DNA of 64,000 nucleotides from Symbiodinium natans (Eukaryota; Sar; Dinophyceae; Suessiales; Symbiodiniaceae): assembly GCA_905221605.1 (NCBI GenBank), contig CAJNDS010002619.1:186001-250000 (forward strand). The letters are read 5' to 3'. Positions 9,955-19,643 of the stretch are shown piece by piece; the stretch's first letter is position 1, and the number at the start of each line of letters is the position of its first letter. Under the pieces are notes generated by a model. It searched no databases and was not told where the DNA came from. It was given only the letters and a program-made list of their open reading frames with translations. The position numbers and the translations under genes are program-made.

Positions 9955-11235
9955 ATGCCTCGTGGCCGTGATGATGGTTTGGGTTGGAACCCTGATGCTG
10001 TGGAGCCAATGGAGCTCACAGAACCTACAGAGCCCATGGAACTCACAGAACCCATGGAGCCAATGGAACTCACAGAACCCATGGAGCCGATGGAACCCGC
10101 AGAGCCCATGGAAGAAGGGGAACAAGAAGAAGAAATGGAGCCACGAAGAAAGGAGATCAAGATTCACCGTGTTGGCATGGGAAAAGGCTACGGATCTTCA
10201 GCAAGCAGTTCAGCTGAAGGAAGTGGAAGTGCACCAAGGTATATGCCTCCAAAGCCGAAGAAGAAGCCCGAACGACCAGTGGTGGAAGGAAGAGATTACA
10301 TTCCCTTGGAAGGAGGAGAACCAGACGGGCCAGTGGAGATCGGGAGTCCTAGTTCCTCTAGCCCCGAAACTACAATGGTGTACCAAGAGGCACCACCTAC
10401 ACCGAGAAGGGAGCCGAGAACACTTTCGTCTGGGCACATCGCCTTGGAGCTGCAAGAGCAGCAAGTGTCTGCTGAGCAACGCAGGCGAAGGCAGCTGGAG
10501 AGACTCTCTGCACTCGCAGCAGAGACGGAAAGGATCCAACGGCGAGCAAGGGAACGAGCCTTGCAGGAACCAGTTCGGTTTCCAAAGTCAGGAGGGCCAC
10601 CGCCACCAGCGGGCCCAGAACCAGAGCAAGCTCCAGAGTGTCCACCGCCAGGACAAGAACGAGCTCCAGAGTGTCCACCTCCGGACCCAATGCCGAGTGG
10701 TACGAAGCTTCCTCTTCACACGCTGGACGGGGAACCCAGCAACGCAGCAGTGGCGGAACACATCCGCCGGAATGAGGAGGAGTATGCTGCAAGACGTGCC
10801 GGTGCAATTCCTTCAGGAGACGAAGCAAGAGCCAGGGAATCCAAGGAATTTGCTCGTGGAGTTGCATACTTTCGAGCCAGGTACGGCCAGCGAAGCCAAA
10901 GCAGTGGAACAGCGAGTTCCAGCCGAGACACGGGGCCTGGGACCCTACAACCCAGGACGGGACCTGGGACCCTACAACCCAGGATGGAAGATGCGAGAAA
11001 TGAGCCAGGGAGCAGTTCCAGAGGACCACCTCCGAAGGAACGACCTGCTGGAAGCAAGGCGCCACCTCCAGAGCCAAAGGGACCACCACCGAAGCGAGTG
11101 GGAGCAACGCAAGCCACTACGCTCTACCCGAATTCTCCTTGGAGGAGAACAGAAAGGAGAAGAATGCGAGAAAGGGGCGAGGAGCCAAACCCTGGAAATG
11201 AGGAAGATGAATGGGGAGATTGGTCAGGACGATGA
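9955..11235 (+). CDS. Copia element ORF1, acidic/proline-rich protein of unknown role
   Basis: A 426-residue frame opens 38 bp after the left LTR. It starts MPRGRDDGLGWNP, then has an acidic tandem repeat of the type (E/M)PMELTEPMEP, then basic and Pro-rich stretches (PPKPKKKPERP), a charged helix (residues about 160-200, QQVSAEQRRRRQLERL), repeated GPGTLQPR units and a very basic end. It overlaps the likely gag-pol start (11207) by 29 nt in another frame. The gag-pol frame is also open through this whole region, so one of the two readings is a shadow. The repeat content makes me prefer this one. Possible RNA-binding or Gag-accessory function is a guess. Confidence 0.5.
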   Translation: MPRGRDDGLGWNPDAVEPMELTEPTEPMELTEPMEPMELTEPMEPMEPAEPMEEGEQEEEMEPRRKEIKIHRVGMGKGYGSSASSSAEGSGSAPRYMPPKPKKKPERPVVEGRDYIPLEGGEPDGPVEIGSPSSSSPETTMVYQEAPPTPRREPRTLSSGHIALELQEQQVSAEQRRRRQLERLSALAAETERIQRRARERALQEPVRFPKSGGPPPPAGPEPEQAPECPPPGQERAPECPPPDPMPSGTKLPLHTLDGEPSNAAVAEHIRRNEEEYAARRAGAIPSGDEARARESKEFARGVAYFRARYGQRSQSSGTASSSRDTGPGTLQPRTGPGTLQPRMEDARNEPGSSSRGPPPKERPAGSKAPPPEPKGPPPKRVGATQATTLYPNSPWRRTERRRMRERGEEPNPGNEEDEWGDWSGR

Positions 11236-14200
11236 GGTCGACTACCAGAAGGAGAAAGCAGAGATCGACTACCAGGAGGAGAAAGCAGAGATCGACTACC
11301 AGGAGGAGAAAACAGAGATCGACTACCAGGAGGAATCAAAATTCTATGGCCTATGTACAAACAAGAGCCTCTACTCCGACAAGACTATGAATGGAACAAG
11401 AGATCCATTGGTGATGTGGATTTGGACCAGTATTCCAGGAGCAAAGAACCTCTACGACCCCAAGACTATGCAATTCGATTACAATGGAGCAATGGCAATG
11501 ATGCTTATGCTTGGAGTATCAGGTGCGATCATGTTGTGCATTGGATGTTTGCAAGCGACAGTGCATTTGCAGTCATGTCGTCAGTCATGTTTGTGGAGAT
11601 TGCAACATTCATGTTTTCGGAGGCGCTTGAGCAGAGGGGCACGGAGAGATCACTTGCGTTCGTGTGCTTGTGTGAGAAAACAACAGAGAGGAGCGATGCT
11701 GTGTGTGCTTGTCGTGTTACAGTTTTCTGCAGTGCAAGGGATGCAGCAGAATGGACCACCCCAACAACCCACAGAACTTTCTGAAATTCTGACTGCATTG
11801 ACAAGGGCGACCCAAGTTGGAATGAGTGCGCTACAAAGGTTGGAGCAACAAGCAAGCAGTTCGGATGATCTGAACCGAAGGATTGAAAGTGCGACAAAGG
11901 CGATCAAGGCACCAGATGTTTGGAACCCACAAGCCTCGGGAGAGCATCCACCGGATTTTACAACCTGGAAACATCAGTTTCTGAATTGGCTAGGTTTTGC
12001 CGATTCGCAGTACTCAGAAGCTCTAAGTATGATTGAAAGTCTGGGAGCAACGCCGATCGATGTTTCGACTCTCACTACAGTGGAGAGAGAACTTTCGACA
12101 AAGCTTTACCACATACTGACTTCGTATATGCGGGGGGCAGCAACGCAACTGTCTCGAAATTGGAGCAGGGAGCGATGTGGGTATCGTCTCTATCAAAGTT
12201 TGCTTTGGGAATACCAACCAGCCACCAAACAACGAGCTCTAACCCTCAGTCAAGCGATTGGGATGTTTCCCAACTTCGATGGGGCCAAGAGCATGGTGGA
12301 GCAGATTGGTTCACTGGAAAACCTTGTTCGGGAGTACGAGATCGCTTCAGGAAAGACCTACGATCGAGATTTGTTGATGGGAGTTTTGCTTCGATGTTCA
12401 CCGAGGGCGATTCGAGACCACCTTACTTTGACAATGCCCGAAGGAACAAACTACATGTCAGTGAAGCAAGCGATTCTTTCATACGAGCAAAGCAGCAAAA
12501 CTTGGGATTACCAGACGGTGTTGAAGCAAAAGACCTTGCAGAACACAGCGAGCAGTTCGAATGCAGATCAAGGACCAGCACCAATGGAAGTGGATGCAGT
12601 GTACGAGAAAGGAGGAGGAAAAGGAAACAAAGGCAACAAAGGAAACAAAGGAGGAAAAGGATCCTACTCGTGGTCAAGCTTTGGAGCAGGATTTCGCCAA
12701 TGGAGAAAAGGTGGACGAAAAGGAAGCTACAAAGGAGGAAAGAAAGGACGAGGCAAAGGTTTCCACAAAGGAGGAAAGAAAGGCGGAAAGAAAGGTGGAA
12801 AGCATGGCAAAGGAGGAAAGAAAGGTGGAGGAAAGAAGTTGGACAGAGATGTTTGCCGATTCTGCAAGCAGCGAGGACATTGGGGAAACGAGTGTCCAAA
12901 CCGCAATGTTCGAGAAGTGCAGGCGAGCGAGGCCAGCACCGAGGTACCCCACTCGACAGTCGAGTCTGTTACTCCGTCGCAGAGTGCGAGCCACTACAGG
13001 ATAAGGAGAGTGAGGAACATTGATTTCCATCACATTGCGAACACACCACCTGACGGCACAGAGCACTATGAGCTTAGCGAAGTTTCAGAAGAAGAAGGTG
13101 ATTGGTTCACCAGAAGGATAGAGGTGCAAGGACCAGAGTGCTACTACATCGGGGATGAGAGTGAGAACAAACAAGATCATGAGAGTGATGAGCTGTATCA
13201 ATGGTATGAAAACAGCTTGGAAAGAGTTCAAGGAGGATTGGGACCTCCAGGAGGATTGGAACCTCTGAATCAAGGAGGATTGGAACCTCTGAGTCAGGGA
13301 GGATCGGAACCTCTCAATGTGCGAATGGTCCAGTTGGACACAAAGCAACATGTGGTGATCTTGGATTCAGGAGCAGATGTGAGTTTGTTACCACGAAGAT
13401 TGTCGGATGCAGGCGTCGAAGTTTCGACCCCAACCTCTCTGAGGTTGCAAGACGCACAAGGGGGTGCGATGCGAGTTGAAGGTATGCGGCGAGCAGTTTT
13501 GCAGTTCAGTAGCTGCAGTGTGACTGAGGACTTTGTGTTGTCGGACACCAATAACATCTTGCTGTCTTTAGGAAGGCTACTCAAAAATGGATGGAAGTTT
13601 GTGTCAGTGGGATGCAAACAGCGCCAGGGGGGCGAGACCTGGGGAGAAGAAACCCAGGCGGGGGAACTTGTATCTCCCGATGGTAAGGCACGGGTGCCTG
13701 TGGAATACCAGAGGAATAGCTTGAGATTGACAGCGGAAGTTAGAGGAGTCGAGCAAGTCAGGGCAGTCAAGGTGACTTTGGCCTATGACTTTGGTAAAGT
13801 CCCAGAGAAGGATTGGAGCCTTCTACCGAATGGAACGCCAGTCCATCGCCATTTTGGACTTGAGTTTGTAAAGCCGCCGACAGGTACTTGGAAGTACAGG
13901 ACCACCATCGTGAAGGTGGGCAACGAATGGGAAGTGATTGAAGCAACGGAATTGCTCGAGCGAAAATCCGACTTGGAAGATCGAATACCGGGATTGCTTT
14001 TTCGATCAGAAATTCTCACATTCTTGCACAGGACACCAGAGTATCTGGACAAGTGCTTGGTAGAAGAGGTAGCACCAGAAGAAGCACCAAAGGAGGAAGA
14101 AAAGAAGATGGAAGAGGAGCCAGAATGGTTTGGAAGAGAAAGAGGAGCTCCAGAAGAGTTGCAGGTGCCAGTGCCGAAAGGAGTTGTGAAGCAGCAAGGA

Positions 14201-17200
14201 AAGGCAGGAGGACACCAAGAGTTGGAACTCGACATGGGAAGTACTATTGTGGTGAATGGAGAGTCACTCACAGCAACGAGTGAGATTGAGAAGCTGCGAG
14301 AAGGTTGTCGGTATTTGGGTTTGAGCGTCTCAGGGTCAAAGGTGAAGATGTTCAGGAGACTGTGCAACTACCTCACCGAAGACAGAGATGAGGACGCAGA
14401 AGAAGTTGCAGACAGGCTGAGGAAGCAAAGGCCCAAAGCAAGAACAAGACCCGGAGTGCCCGAACCGACAGAAGCAGAGATTGAAGAGCATATGGCAACC
14501 CACATGCCAATGCAACCATGGTGTGATTTCTGTGCAGCGGCAAAGTCGAAACAGGACCATACCCCACAAAGCAGTGAAGCAAAGTATGAAGACCCAGGAA
14601 AGCCAGTGATCCAGATGGACTTCATGTACATGGGTCAGAACAGTGTGAGTCTGATCATTCTTGATTCATGGACTCGATTTTCGTGGGCGATTCCAGTGCC
14701 GGGGAAAGCACCGACGAAGAAGTTGGCCGAGAAAGTGGTGAAGTTTTCTCTCGAGATGAACTACATTTCCGAAGAAGTTCTGTTTGCGATTGATGTGGAG
14801 CCAGCGACAACAGCCTTACTGGATTTGATTGTAGCAATACGACAAAAGTTAGGCTACAAGGCTGGAAAGTATCCAAACAAGCCCTACCACAAAGGAAGAA
14901 CAGCGAGAGTGGAACGCCACATTCAGAACCTCAGGAGACAAAGCCTCACGATGATTGAAATGGTCGAGGATCGGATTGGGGAAAAGATTCCTGAAGATCA
15001 TGCTTTACGAGCGTGGGCAATTCACCACGCAGCATGGTTGTTCAACAGGTACCACCTACACTCAGGGACGCAGAGTACAGCTTTCCAATTGGTCTACGGG
15101 AGACCATACCAAGGGCAGATTTTACCCTTCGGAGAGTATGTGTTTGGTCTGGCCAAGCCTGGAGGAGTGAAGAATCGATCCTTGTGGACAGGAGGAATAT
15201 GGGTTGGAAAGGACGACCGGGACATGGACGTGATTACATCAAAAGATGGGATCTTTACGTCAAGATCTGTGCGGCGCACACAACCAGCGTGGCGCGCACG
15301 TGAGACCCTTCAACTTCAGGGTTCTCCTTGGACGAAGAAAGCCCCAAGGCTAGGGCACACCGCGCATGCGGCACCGTTACCGAGAATCGTGGAAGAACCA
15401 GGCAAAGAGAAAGAAGGAGGAGAAAATGAGCCAGAGCCAGCAGGAGATGAAGCAGGATCTGATGTGGAAAGTTCAAAGCATGACACAATCAGTGATCTAT
15501 TGCTGAGCAGTGGTCAACCTACACCTCGAAGTTCATCAACGGATTCCAACCAAGGCGGGGGACAAAAGAGAGAAACTGAAGGAGAAGAAAGAGAGGAACC
15601 TGCGAAAGCTAGTAAAACAGCAGATGCTGAGGAGCCACCAACGAAGCAACAAAAGACTGCGGAAAGTTCACCTACAAGTGCTGATCCTGGAAGTCCGAAA
15701 GGAAGTCTATTTCCACCGTTGTACGCCGGACAGGTAGAAGAACAGGAAGACGAAACAGGATATCATGAAGATGACCTTTGGGAAGAAAGAGTCTGGAAGG
15801 AATGCGAAGAGGAATATGAAGCGGATAGTGAAGGAGAAGAAGAAGATGAGGATCGACCACCGAAAGTCAGCGAAGAGGAACTTGAAAGATTGGATGCAGA
15901 GGCAGGAAAAGCTGAACTTGACAAACTCGCCAACATGAAGGTTGTGAAGACGATCAAGAAGGAAGAGTGTTCAGAGGAAGGTAAGTTTCTGACACTAAGG
16001 ACAGTTTTCGATTGGAGAAAGAGAGATGGAGTTTGGAAGCGTAGATGCAGAATTGTGTGTCGGGAATTCCGTGCGGGAGCCCAGAGCACGGAGGAGACTT
16101 TTAGTCCTACGTCAGGACACGCAGCAGTGCGAATGATGTTTCTTTTTCATCTCATCTACAATTGGGAGCTTACAGTTCTTGACATTCGTGACGCATTCTT
16201 GCAAGTCAAGCAGAAAGCTCTGATGTATGCTGATATCTCACCGTGGATTCGAACACTACTTGGTTTGGATGAAGACCATGTATGGAAAGTGGAGAAGTGT
16301 TTGCCAGGGCAAAGATCAGCGGCAGAACAATGGTTTACCCATTTGGTTGAGATTTTGAAGCGTTTGGGATTTGAGCAATTTGTTGGGATACCCTCAATCT
16401 TGAAGCACCGAGTGAAGAAGATTGCAGTGTCGATTCATGTCGACGACGAGCTAGTTGCAGGTGCGAAAGGCGAAGGAAGATGGCTGATATGCGAGCTAGA
16501 GAAGTTTTTCAAGCTCACAGTTGAGGGACCGTTCCCATCCCACCGGGGATCGGGAGAACAGCTTCATTACCTGAAGAGGACCTATGAGTTCCTTGAAGAA
16601 GGAATTTTGGTGACAGTGTCGAAGAAGCACTACGAGAAGCTTAGAGGACTCTACAAGCTGGGGAACCGAAAGCCAAGGCAAACCCCAGAGCACCAGCTGA
16701 TTGGAACAGTGGACAATTCCAAAGAACTGGAGGAGAACGAGTGCAAGAAGTTTCGTTCAGCGTTGGGAACACTGTTGTACATTTCCCAAGACCGATGGGA
16801 TTTACAGCATGTGACGAAGTGTTTGGCAAGTAAGATGTCGAAGCCAACGGAACAAGCGTTAACCTGTTTGAAACAAGCTTTGCTCTATGTGCAAGGAACA
16901 GAGCAACTGGGATTCCTACTGAAGTACACAAAGGTTGGAAACAAGATGATGGATACGATCTATCAAAGAGAAGAGCAAGAAGAAGAAGGCGAAGAAAAGA
17001 AAGGAACACACAGTATGGAAGTATTCACGGATGCAGATTGGGCATCAGACCGTGAAGCGAGATGGTCTACATCATCAGTGATTGTGTGTGTGAATGCAGT
17101 GCCAGTACTTTCGTATAGCAGGACCCAGAAAGCTACAGCTTTAAGTTCGGCAGAGTCCGAAGTGCTAGCATGCTCAGGAGGAGCATCAGAAGCGATGTTA

Positions 17201-18361
17201 CTGAAGAAGTTGTGGATGTTTCTTGCAGGAAAGTTACTCGTGGAGATCCGGATGGATTCAAGTGCGGGAAGACAATGGATGATGCGAACAGGAGTCGGAG
17301 GACTCAAACATATCGATCTGAGAGTATTATGGCTTCAGCGAGGGGTGAAGAACAACAGCTTCAAAGCAAAGCCAGTGCCTACCAAATTAAACATTGCCGA
17401 CTTGAATACAAAGCGCTTAGGAGTATCTCGAAGGAGATTTCTCATGTACCATATTGGAGCCATGGTGTGGAATGGAGAAAGTCATGAGCGTTATGGGAAA
17501 GAAGAAGCAATGGAACATGTGGCAGGTGAAGTTTGCCGAAGCCAAGTTCGAGCACTACGTGCAACTTTGTTGAATGAGCGTGGAAGCAAGACGGCTAGAG
17601 CGATGTACTTGACAATGATGGTGAATATGATTTCTCAGATTGCAGGACAGCCAGACGATTTTGGAGGACGAGAACGAGAAGAACGAGAATTTGTTTTCAT
17701 CTATGTGAAGGAAGTGAGTGGATGGATTATTCTTTTCAGTGTGCTACTAGGAGGAATTTTCGCTTTACTCTTGTTCTACATGGTCGAGCAGAAGGTGAAC
17801 GAAGGACGACAGGAACCACAGGAAGAAGGACCACAGGAACCGCAGGAAGAAGGACCACAGGAACCACAGGAAGAAGGACCACAGGAACCGCAGGAAGAAG
17901 GACCACAGGAACCGGAGGAAGAAGGACCACAGGAACCGCAGGAGGAATTCACTATTCGAAGATTTGTGCAAAAGTATTGTCCGCCCGATGAGGATGATGT
18001 TCAACGTACAGCAAGGGCAGTCAATATGTATTTCCGTGATGCACCAGAGGATTCAGCGACAGGCAGTGGTAATGGGATGCCTGGAATCAGTACAGTACCA
18101 GCAAGCCAAATCCATGTGAATGACGAAGAGCTTGCAAGGCGATTTCAAGAATGGGGAATGGTTAATATCATTCCTATGGCACAGGATGTGGACGAACAGC
18201 TACGAGCACAACCCCATTATGTGTACACGCCTCATGGCAAGAGGTACCACCGACCTACATGTGCAGATGTGCAAAGGTCAGAGAGATTCACTTACAGTGC
18301 AGCAGTGCATGCGAGATTGCACTACCGTCCTTGTGGCAATTGCAGGCCCGGGACCATGTGA
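11207..18361 (+). CDS. Copia Gag-Pol polyprotein with C-terminal membrane and zinc-binding extension
   Basis: About 2384 residues if started at ATG 11207; a later start such as the MQQNG near 11740 is also possible. In order: a hydrophobic stretch (about 11490-11560), Gag helices, a Lys/Gly-rich tract (12605-12840), CCHC knuckle CRFCKQRGHWGNECP (12853), aspartic protease LDSGADVSLLP (13361), integrase with a zinc-type HMPMQPWCDFC (about 14500), D (QMDFM), D (FAIDVEP) and E (RVERHIQN), reverse transcriptase motif LDIRDAFLQV (16178) and catalytic HVDDELV (16437), and RNase H FTDADWASD (17027), SSAESEV and MDSSAG. After RNase H comes an extra 300-residue part: a transmembrane helix (17722-17785), an EPQEEGPQ repeat (17810-17945) and an HGKRYHRPTC…CGNC motif at the very end. 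No stop or frameshift is visible, so it looks potentially functional. The integrase lacks the canonical TDNG around the second Asp. Confidence 0.9.
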   Translation: MNGEIGQDDEVDYQKEKAEIDYQEEKAEIDYQEEKTEIDYQEESKFYGLCTNKSLYSDKTMNGTRDPLVMWIWTSIPGAKNLYDPKTMQFDYNGAMAMMLMLGVSGAIMLCIGCLQATVHLQSCRQSCLWRLQHSCFRRRLSRGARRDHLRSCACVRKQQRGAMLCVLVVLQFSAVQGMQQNGPPQQPTELSEILTALTRATQVGMSALQRLEQQASSSDDLNRRIESATKAIKAPDVWNPQASGEHPPDFTTWKHQFLNWLGFADSQYSEALSMIESLGATPIDVSTLTTVERELSTKLYHILTSYMRGAATQLSRNWSRERCGYRLYQSLLWEYQPATKQRALTLSQAIGMFPNFDGAKSMVEQIGSLENLVREYEIASGKTYDRDLLMGVLLRCSPRAIRDHLTLTMPEGTNYMSVKQAILSYEQSSKTWDYQTVLKQKTLQNTASSSNADQGPAPMEVDAVYEKGGGKGNKGNKGNKGGKGSYSWSSFGAGFRQWRKGGRKGSYKGGKKGRGKGFHKGGKKGGKKGGKHGKGGKKGGGKKLDRDVCRFCKQRGHWGNECPNRNVREVQASEASTEVPHSTVESVTPSQSASHYRIRRVRNIDFHHIANTPPDGTEHYELSEVSEEEGDWFTRRIEVQGPECYYIGDESENKQDHESDELYQWYENSLERVQGGLGPPGGLEPLNQGGLEPLSQGGSEPLNVRMVQLDTKQHVVILDSGADVSLLPRRLSDAGVEVSTPTSLRLQDAQGGAMRVEGMRRAVLQFSSCSVTEDFVLSDTNNILLSLGRLLKNGWKFVSVGCKQRQGGETWGEETQAGELVSPDGKARVPVEYQRNSLRLTAEVRGVEQVRAVKVTLAYDFGKVPEKDWSLLPNGTPVHRHFGLEFVKPPTGTWKYRTTIVKVGNEWEVIEATELLERKSDLEDRIPGLLFRSEILTFLHRTPEYLDKCLVEEVAPEEAPKEEEKKMEEEPEWFGRERGAPEELQVPVPKGVVKQQGKAGGHQELELDMGSTIVVNGESLTATSEIEKLREGCRYLGLSVSGSKVKMFRRLCNYLTEDRDEDAEEVADRLRKQRPKARTRPGVPEPTEAEIEEHMATHMPMQPWCDFCAAAKSKQDHTPQSSEAKYEDPGKPVIQMDFMYMGQNSVSLIILDSWTRFSWAIPVPGKAPTKKLAEKVVKFSLEMNYISEEVLFAIDVEPATTALLDLIVAIRQKLGYKAGKYPNKPYHKGRTARVERHIQNLRRQSLTMIEMVEDRIGEKIPEDHALRAWAIHHAAWLFNRYHLHSGTQSTAFQLVYGRPYQGQILPFGEYVFGLAKPGGVKNRSLWTGGIWVGKDDRDMDVITSKDGIFTSRSVRRTQPAWRARETLQLQGSPWTKKAPRLGHTAHAAPLPRIVEEPGKEKEGGENEPEPAGDEAGSDVESSKHDTISDLLLSSGQPTPRSSSTDSNQGGGQKRETEGEEREEPAKASKTADAEEPPTKQQKTAESSPTSADPGSPKGSLFPPLYAGQVEEQEDETGYHEDDLWEERVWKECEEEYEADSEGEEEDEDRPPKVSEEELERLDAEAGKAELDKLANMKVVKTIKKEECSEEGKFLTLRTVFDWRKRDGVWKRRCRIVCREFRAGAQSTEETFSPTSGHAAVRMMFLFHLIYNWELTVLDIRDAFLQVKQKALMYADISPWIRTLLGLDEDHVWKVEKCLPGQRSAAEQWFTHLVEILKRLGFEQFVGIPSILKHRVKKIAVSIHVDDELVAGAKGEGRWLICELEKFFKLTVEGPFPSHRGSGEQLHYLKRTYEFLEEGILVTVSKKHYEKLRGLYKLGNRKPRQTPEHQLIGTVDNSKELEENECKKFRSALGTLLYISQDRWDLQHVTKCLASKMSKPTEQALTCLKQALLYVQGTEQLGFLLKYTKVGNKMMDTIYQREEQEEEGEEKKGTHSMEVFTDADWASDREARWSTSSVIVCVNAVPVLSYSRTQKATALSSAESEVLACSGGASEAMLLKKLWMFLAGKLLVEIRMDSSAGRQWMMRTGVGGLKHIDLRVLWLQRGVKNNSFKAKPVPTKLNIADLNTKRLGVSRRRFLMYHIGAMVWNGESHERYGKEEAMEHVAGEVCRSQVRALRATLLNERGSKTARAMYLTMMVNMISQIAGQPDDFGGREREEREFVFIYVKEVSGWIILFSVLLGGIFALLLFYMVEQKVNEGRQEPQEEGPQEPQEEGPQEPQEEGPQEPQEEGPQEPEEEGPQEPQEEFTIRRFVQKYCPPDEDDVQRTARAVNMYFRDAPEDSATGSGNGMPGISTVPASQIHVNDEELARRFQEWGMVNIIPMAQDVDEQLRAQPHYVYTPHGKRYHRPTCADVQRSERFTYSAAVHARLHYRPCGNCRPGTM

Positions 18362-18611
18362 GTGAATGATGGAATGTTTCACTTTTCCGTACAGTGTGAG
18401 CTACAGCGAGTACAAGCTTACCTGAGCGAAGTGTTACCCACGAGGAAGCAGTGGGAACAGTTTTCACCGAGTGCAATGACTCCGATAGGGAGAGCACAAC
18501 GAGGCCATCGCACAATACCAGATGAGCCCAACGACATACCTGTACAGTTTCTACAAACCCGTTACTGTAGAGTGATGTTGAGCTTACAGTTCGCACAACA
18601 TCAAGGCGGGG
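18362..18611 (+). other. 3' non-coding region of the copia element with weak polypurine tract
   Basis: 250 bp between the pol stop and the right LTR. It ends AAGGCGGGG just before the LTR's TG, the position of the polypurine tract, though it is short and interrupted. No other feature seen. Confidence 0.55.
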
Positions 18612-18747
18612 TGTAAAGTTTTTCTACTACCTGGGAACCCCACCTACCAACCCAAAGGGTTGATGAGCATGTGTGGATTTGTGACTCATGTTTTACCGAC
18701 AGCGCCTTTTATCGGTTCAAGGAAAAAGAGCGACTTGAAGTTTAGCA
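18612..18747 (+). repeat. Right LTR (136 bp)
   Basis: Reads the same as the left LTR base for base by eye. Followed directly by the second AGAAA. Confidence 0.92.
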
Positions 18748-18752
18748 AGAAA
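18748..18752. repeat. Right target-site duplication (AGAAA) of the copia element
   Basis: Directly follows the right LTR and matches 9777-9781. Confidence 0.9.
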
Positions 18753-19643
18753 GCACCGACATCCGCACTTCATCAGATGGAGGAGTTCTTTGGCGAGATA
18801 AGCATGACTGCCAGCAAACGACCAATGGAGGAAGACTTCTCCAACCGAACCAAGCATCGACGTCCGGGACACAAAGGAGGCAAGGGAGCAGGCTCAAGCA
18901 ACGGTTCAAAGGGCCACCACAAGGATACTACAAACTCCTCGCTGATGGAGACAGAAGACATGGAGGAGGCCTTTCGTCTGGCCTGTCGTCTTCTCTTGCA
19001 GAACACGGACTCCATACAGGTCCTTCGTCAGGACACGGCAATAGTCTGGTTTGCTCGAACATCCCAGCCGACAGTGGTTCCAACGCTGTTCGCAGCTGCT
19101 ACGAAGTGGAAAGACGATGCCAACCGAGAGCAACCGAGTGCGGTGGGCCGACTTCCGCTCCGGGAGGTTCTCTTCATGACGATGATACACACCTTGCTCA
19201 AGGAGCTCAGGGAGGTCGAGAAGGACGAGGAGCTTCGCACAAAGTACCAGTTCTCGGGTTGGTTGGACAAGGAGTGCCGTTGGGTGTTTCAGAAGTGGGA
19301 TCCGGATACTCGCACCTTGCTCGTCGACACGAATCATCGGTCAATCCCAATCCCCGACATGATTCAGAATGTGCAGGCCATCTTGGACATCATCACTCAA
19401 CATCATGTCCTGCATCGGTTCCACAGCACAAGACGCTTGTCCCAGGACCTACAGGGAATTGCAGTTCTCCTCATGGATGTCTCCGTGAGGGAGACCCAAG
19501 GAACTCGCTTGTTCCAGCAACTCTTGAGTCTTCAGAACAATGCAGTGTGGCAACTCATCGGACTTCAGTACAAGCGCGAGGGTCTTCGTCGCTCGCCGCT
19601 GGCAGTGAAGCTCCAGGAATGGGCATACGGATCGAATCAGTGA
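18753..19643 (+). CDS. LINE polyprotein, region after the zinc fingers (shifted frame)
   Basis: The best protein-like frame here opens inside the right LTR and ends at 19643. It has a basic segment (TKHRRPGHKGGKGAGSSNG), then helical blocks (EDMEEAFRLACRLLLQNTD, FARTSQPTVVPTLFAAATKW, LREVLFMTMIHTLLKEL, GWLDKECRWVFQKWDPDTR, RLFQQLLSLQNNAVWQLIG). This domain style follows the RT and zinc fingers in other dinoflagellate LINE polyproteins (recollection, not checked). Relative to the LINE frame entering from 9781 it is shifted by one. It must shift back near 19640 to join the protease-like domain. The straight LINE frame is also open all through this stretch but looks less protein-like. Confidence 0.55.
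   Translation, partial: APTSALHQMEEFFGEISMTASKRPMEEDFSNRTKHRRPGHKGGKGAGSSNGSKGHHKDTTNSSLMETEDMEEAFRLACRLLLQNTDSIQVLRQDTAIVWFARTSQPTVVPTLFAAATKWKDDANREQPSAVGRLPLREVLFMTMIHTLLKELREVEKDEELRTKYQFSGWLDKECRWVFQKWDPDTRTLLVDTNHRSIPIPDMIQNVQAILDIITQHHVLHRFHSTRRLSQDLQGIAVLLMDVSVRETQGTRLFQQLLSLQNNAVWQLIGLQYKREGLRRSPLAVKLQEWAYGSNQ

Larger units (their letters stand above)
9782..18747 (+). mobile_element. Complete Ty1/copia LTR retrotransposon nested in the LINE
   Basis: Direct 136-bp repeats at 9782-9917 and 18612-18747 begin TGTAAAG and end TTTAGCA, so each is a TG…CA LTR. They read as identical and are flanked by AGAAA. A primer-binding-site-like TGGTAGCG starts at the first base after the left LTR. 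The internal region carries an N-terminal ORF and a gag-pol with zinc knuckle, aspartic protease, integrase, reverse transcriptase and RNase H in copia order (integrase before RT), then an extra membrane/zinc C-terminal extension. Identical LTRs and an open pol frame indicate a very recent insertion. Confidence 0.95.

Noticed and set aside
9668..11206. Upstream extension of the copia gag-pol frame back through the left LTR into the LINE
   Set aside because: It crosses the LTR and the insertion joint, so it cannot be native coding sequence; ORF1 uses another frame here.
12423..12899. Antisense hydrophobic ORF resembling a membrane protein
   Set aside because: Complement of the Lys/Gly-rich Gag tract; Leu/Phe/Pro runs arise from AAG/GGA codons read backward.
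17736..17930. Antisense VVLLPAVP repeat protein
   Set aside because: Complement of the GAACCACAGGAAGAAGGACC-type repeat coding EPQEEGPQ.
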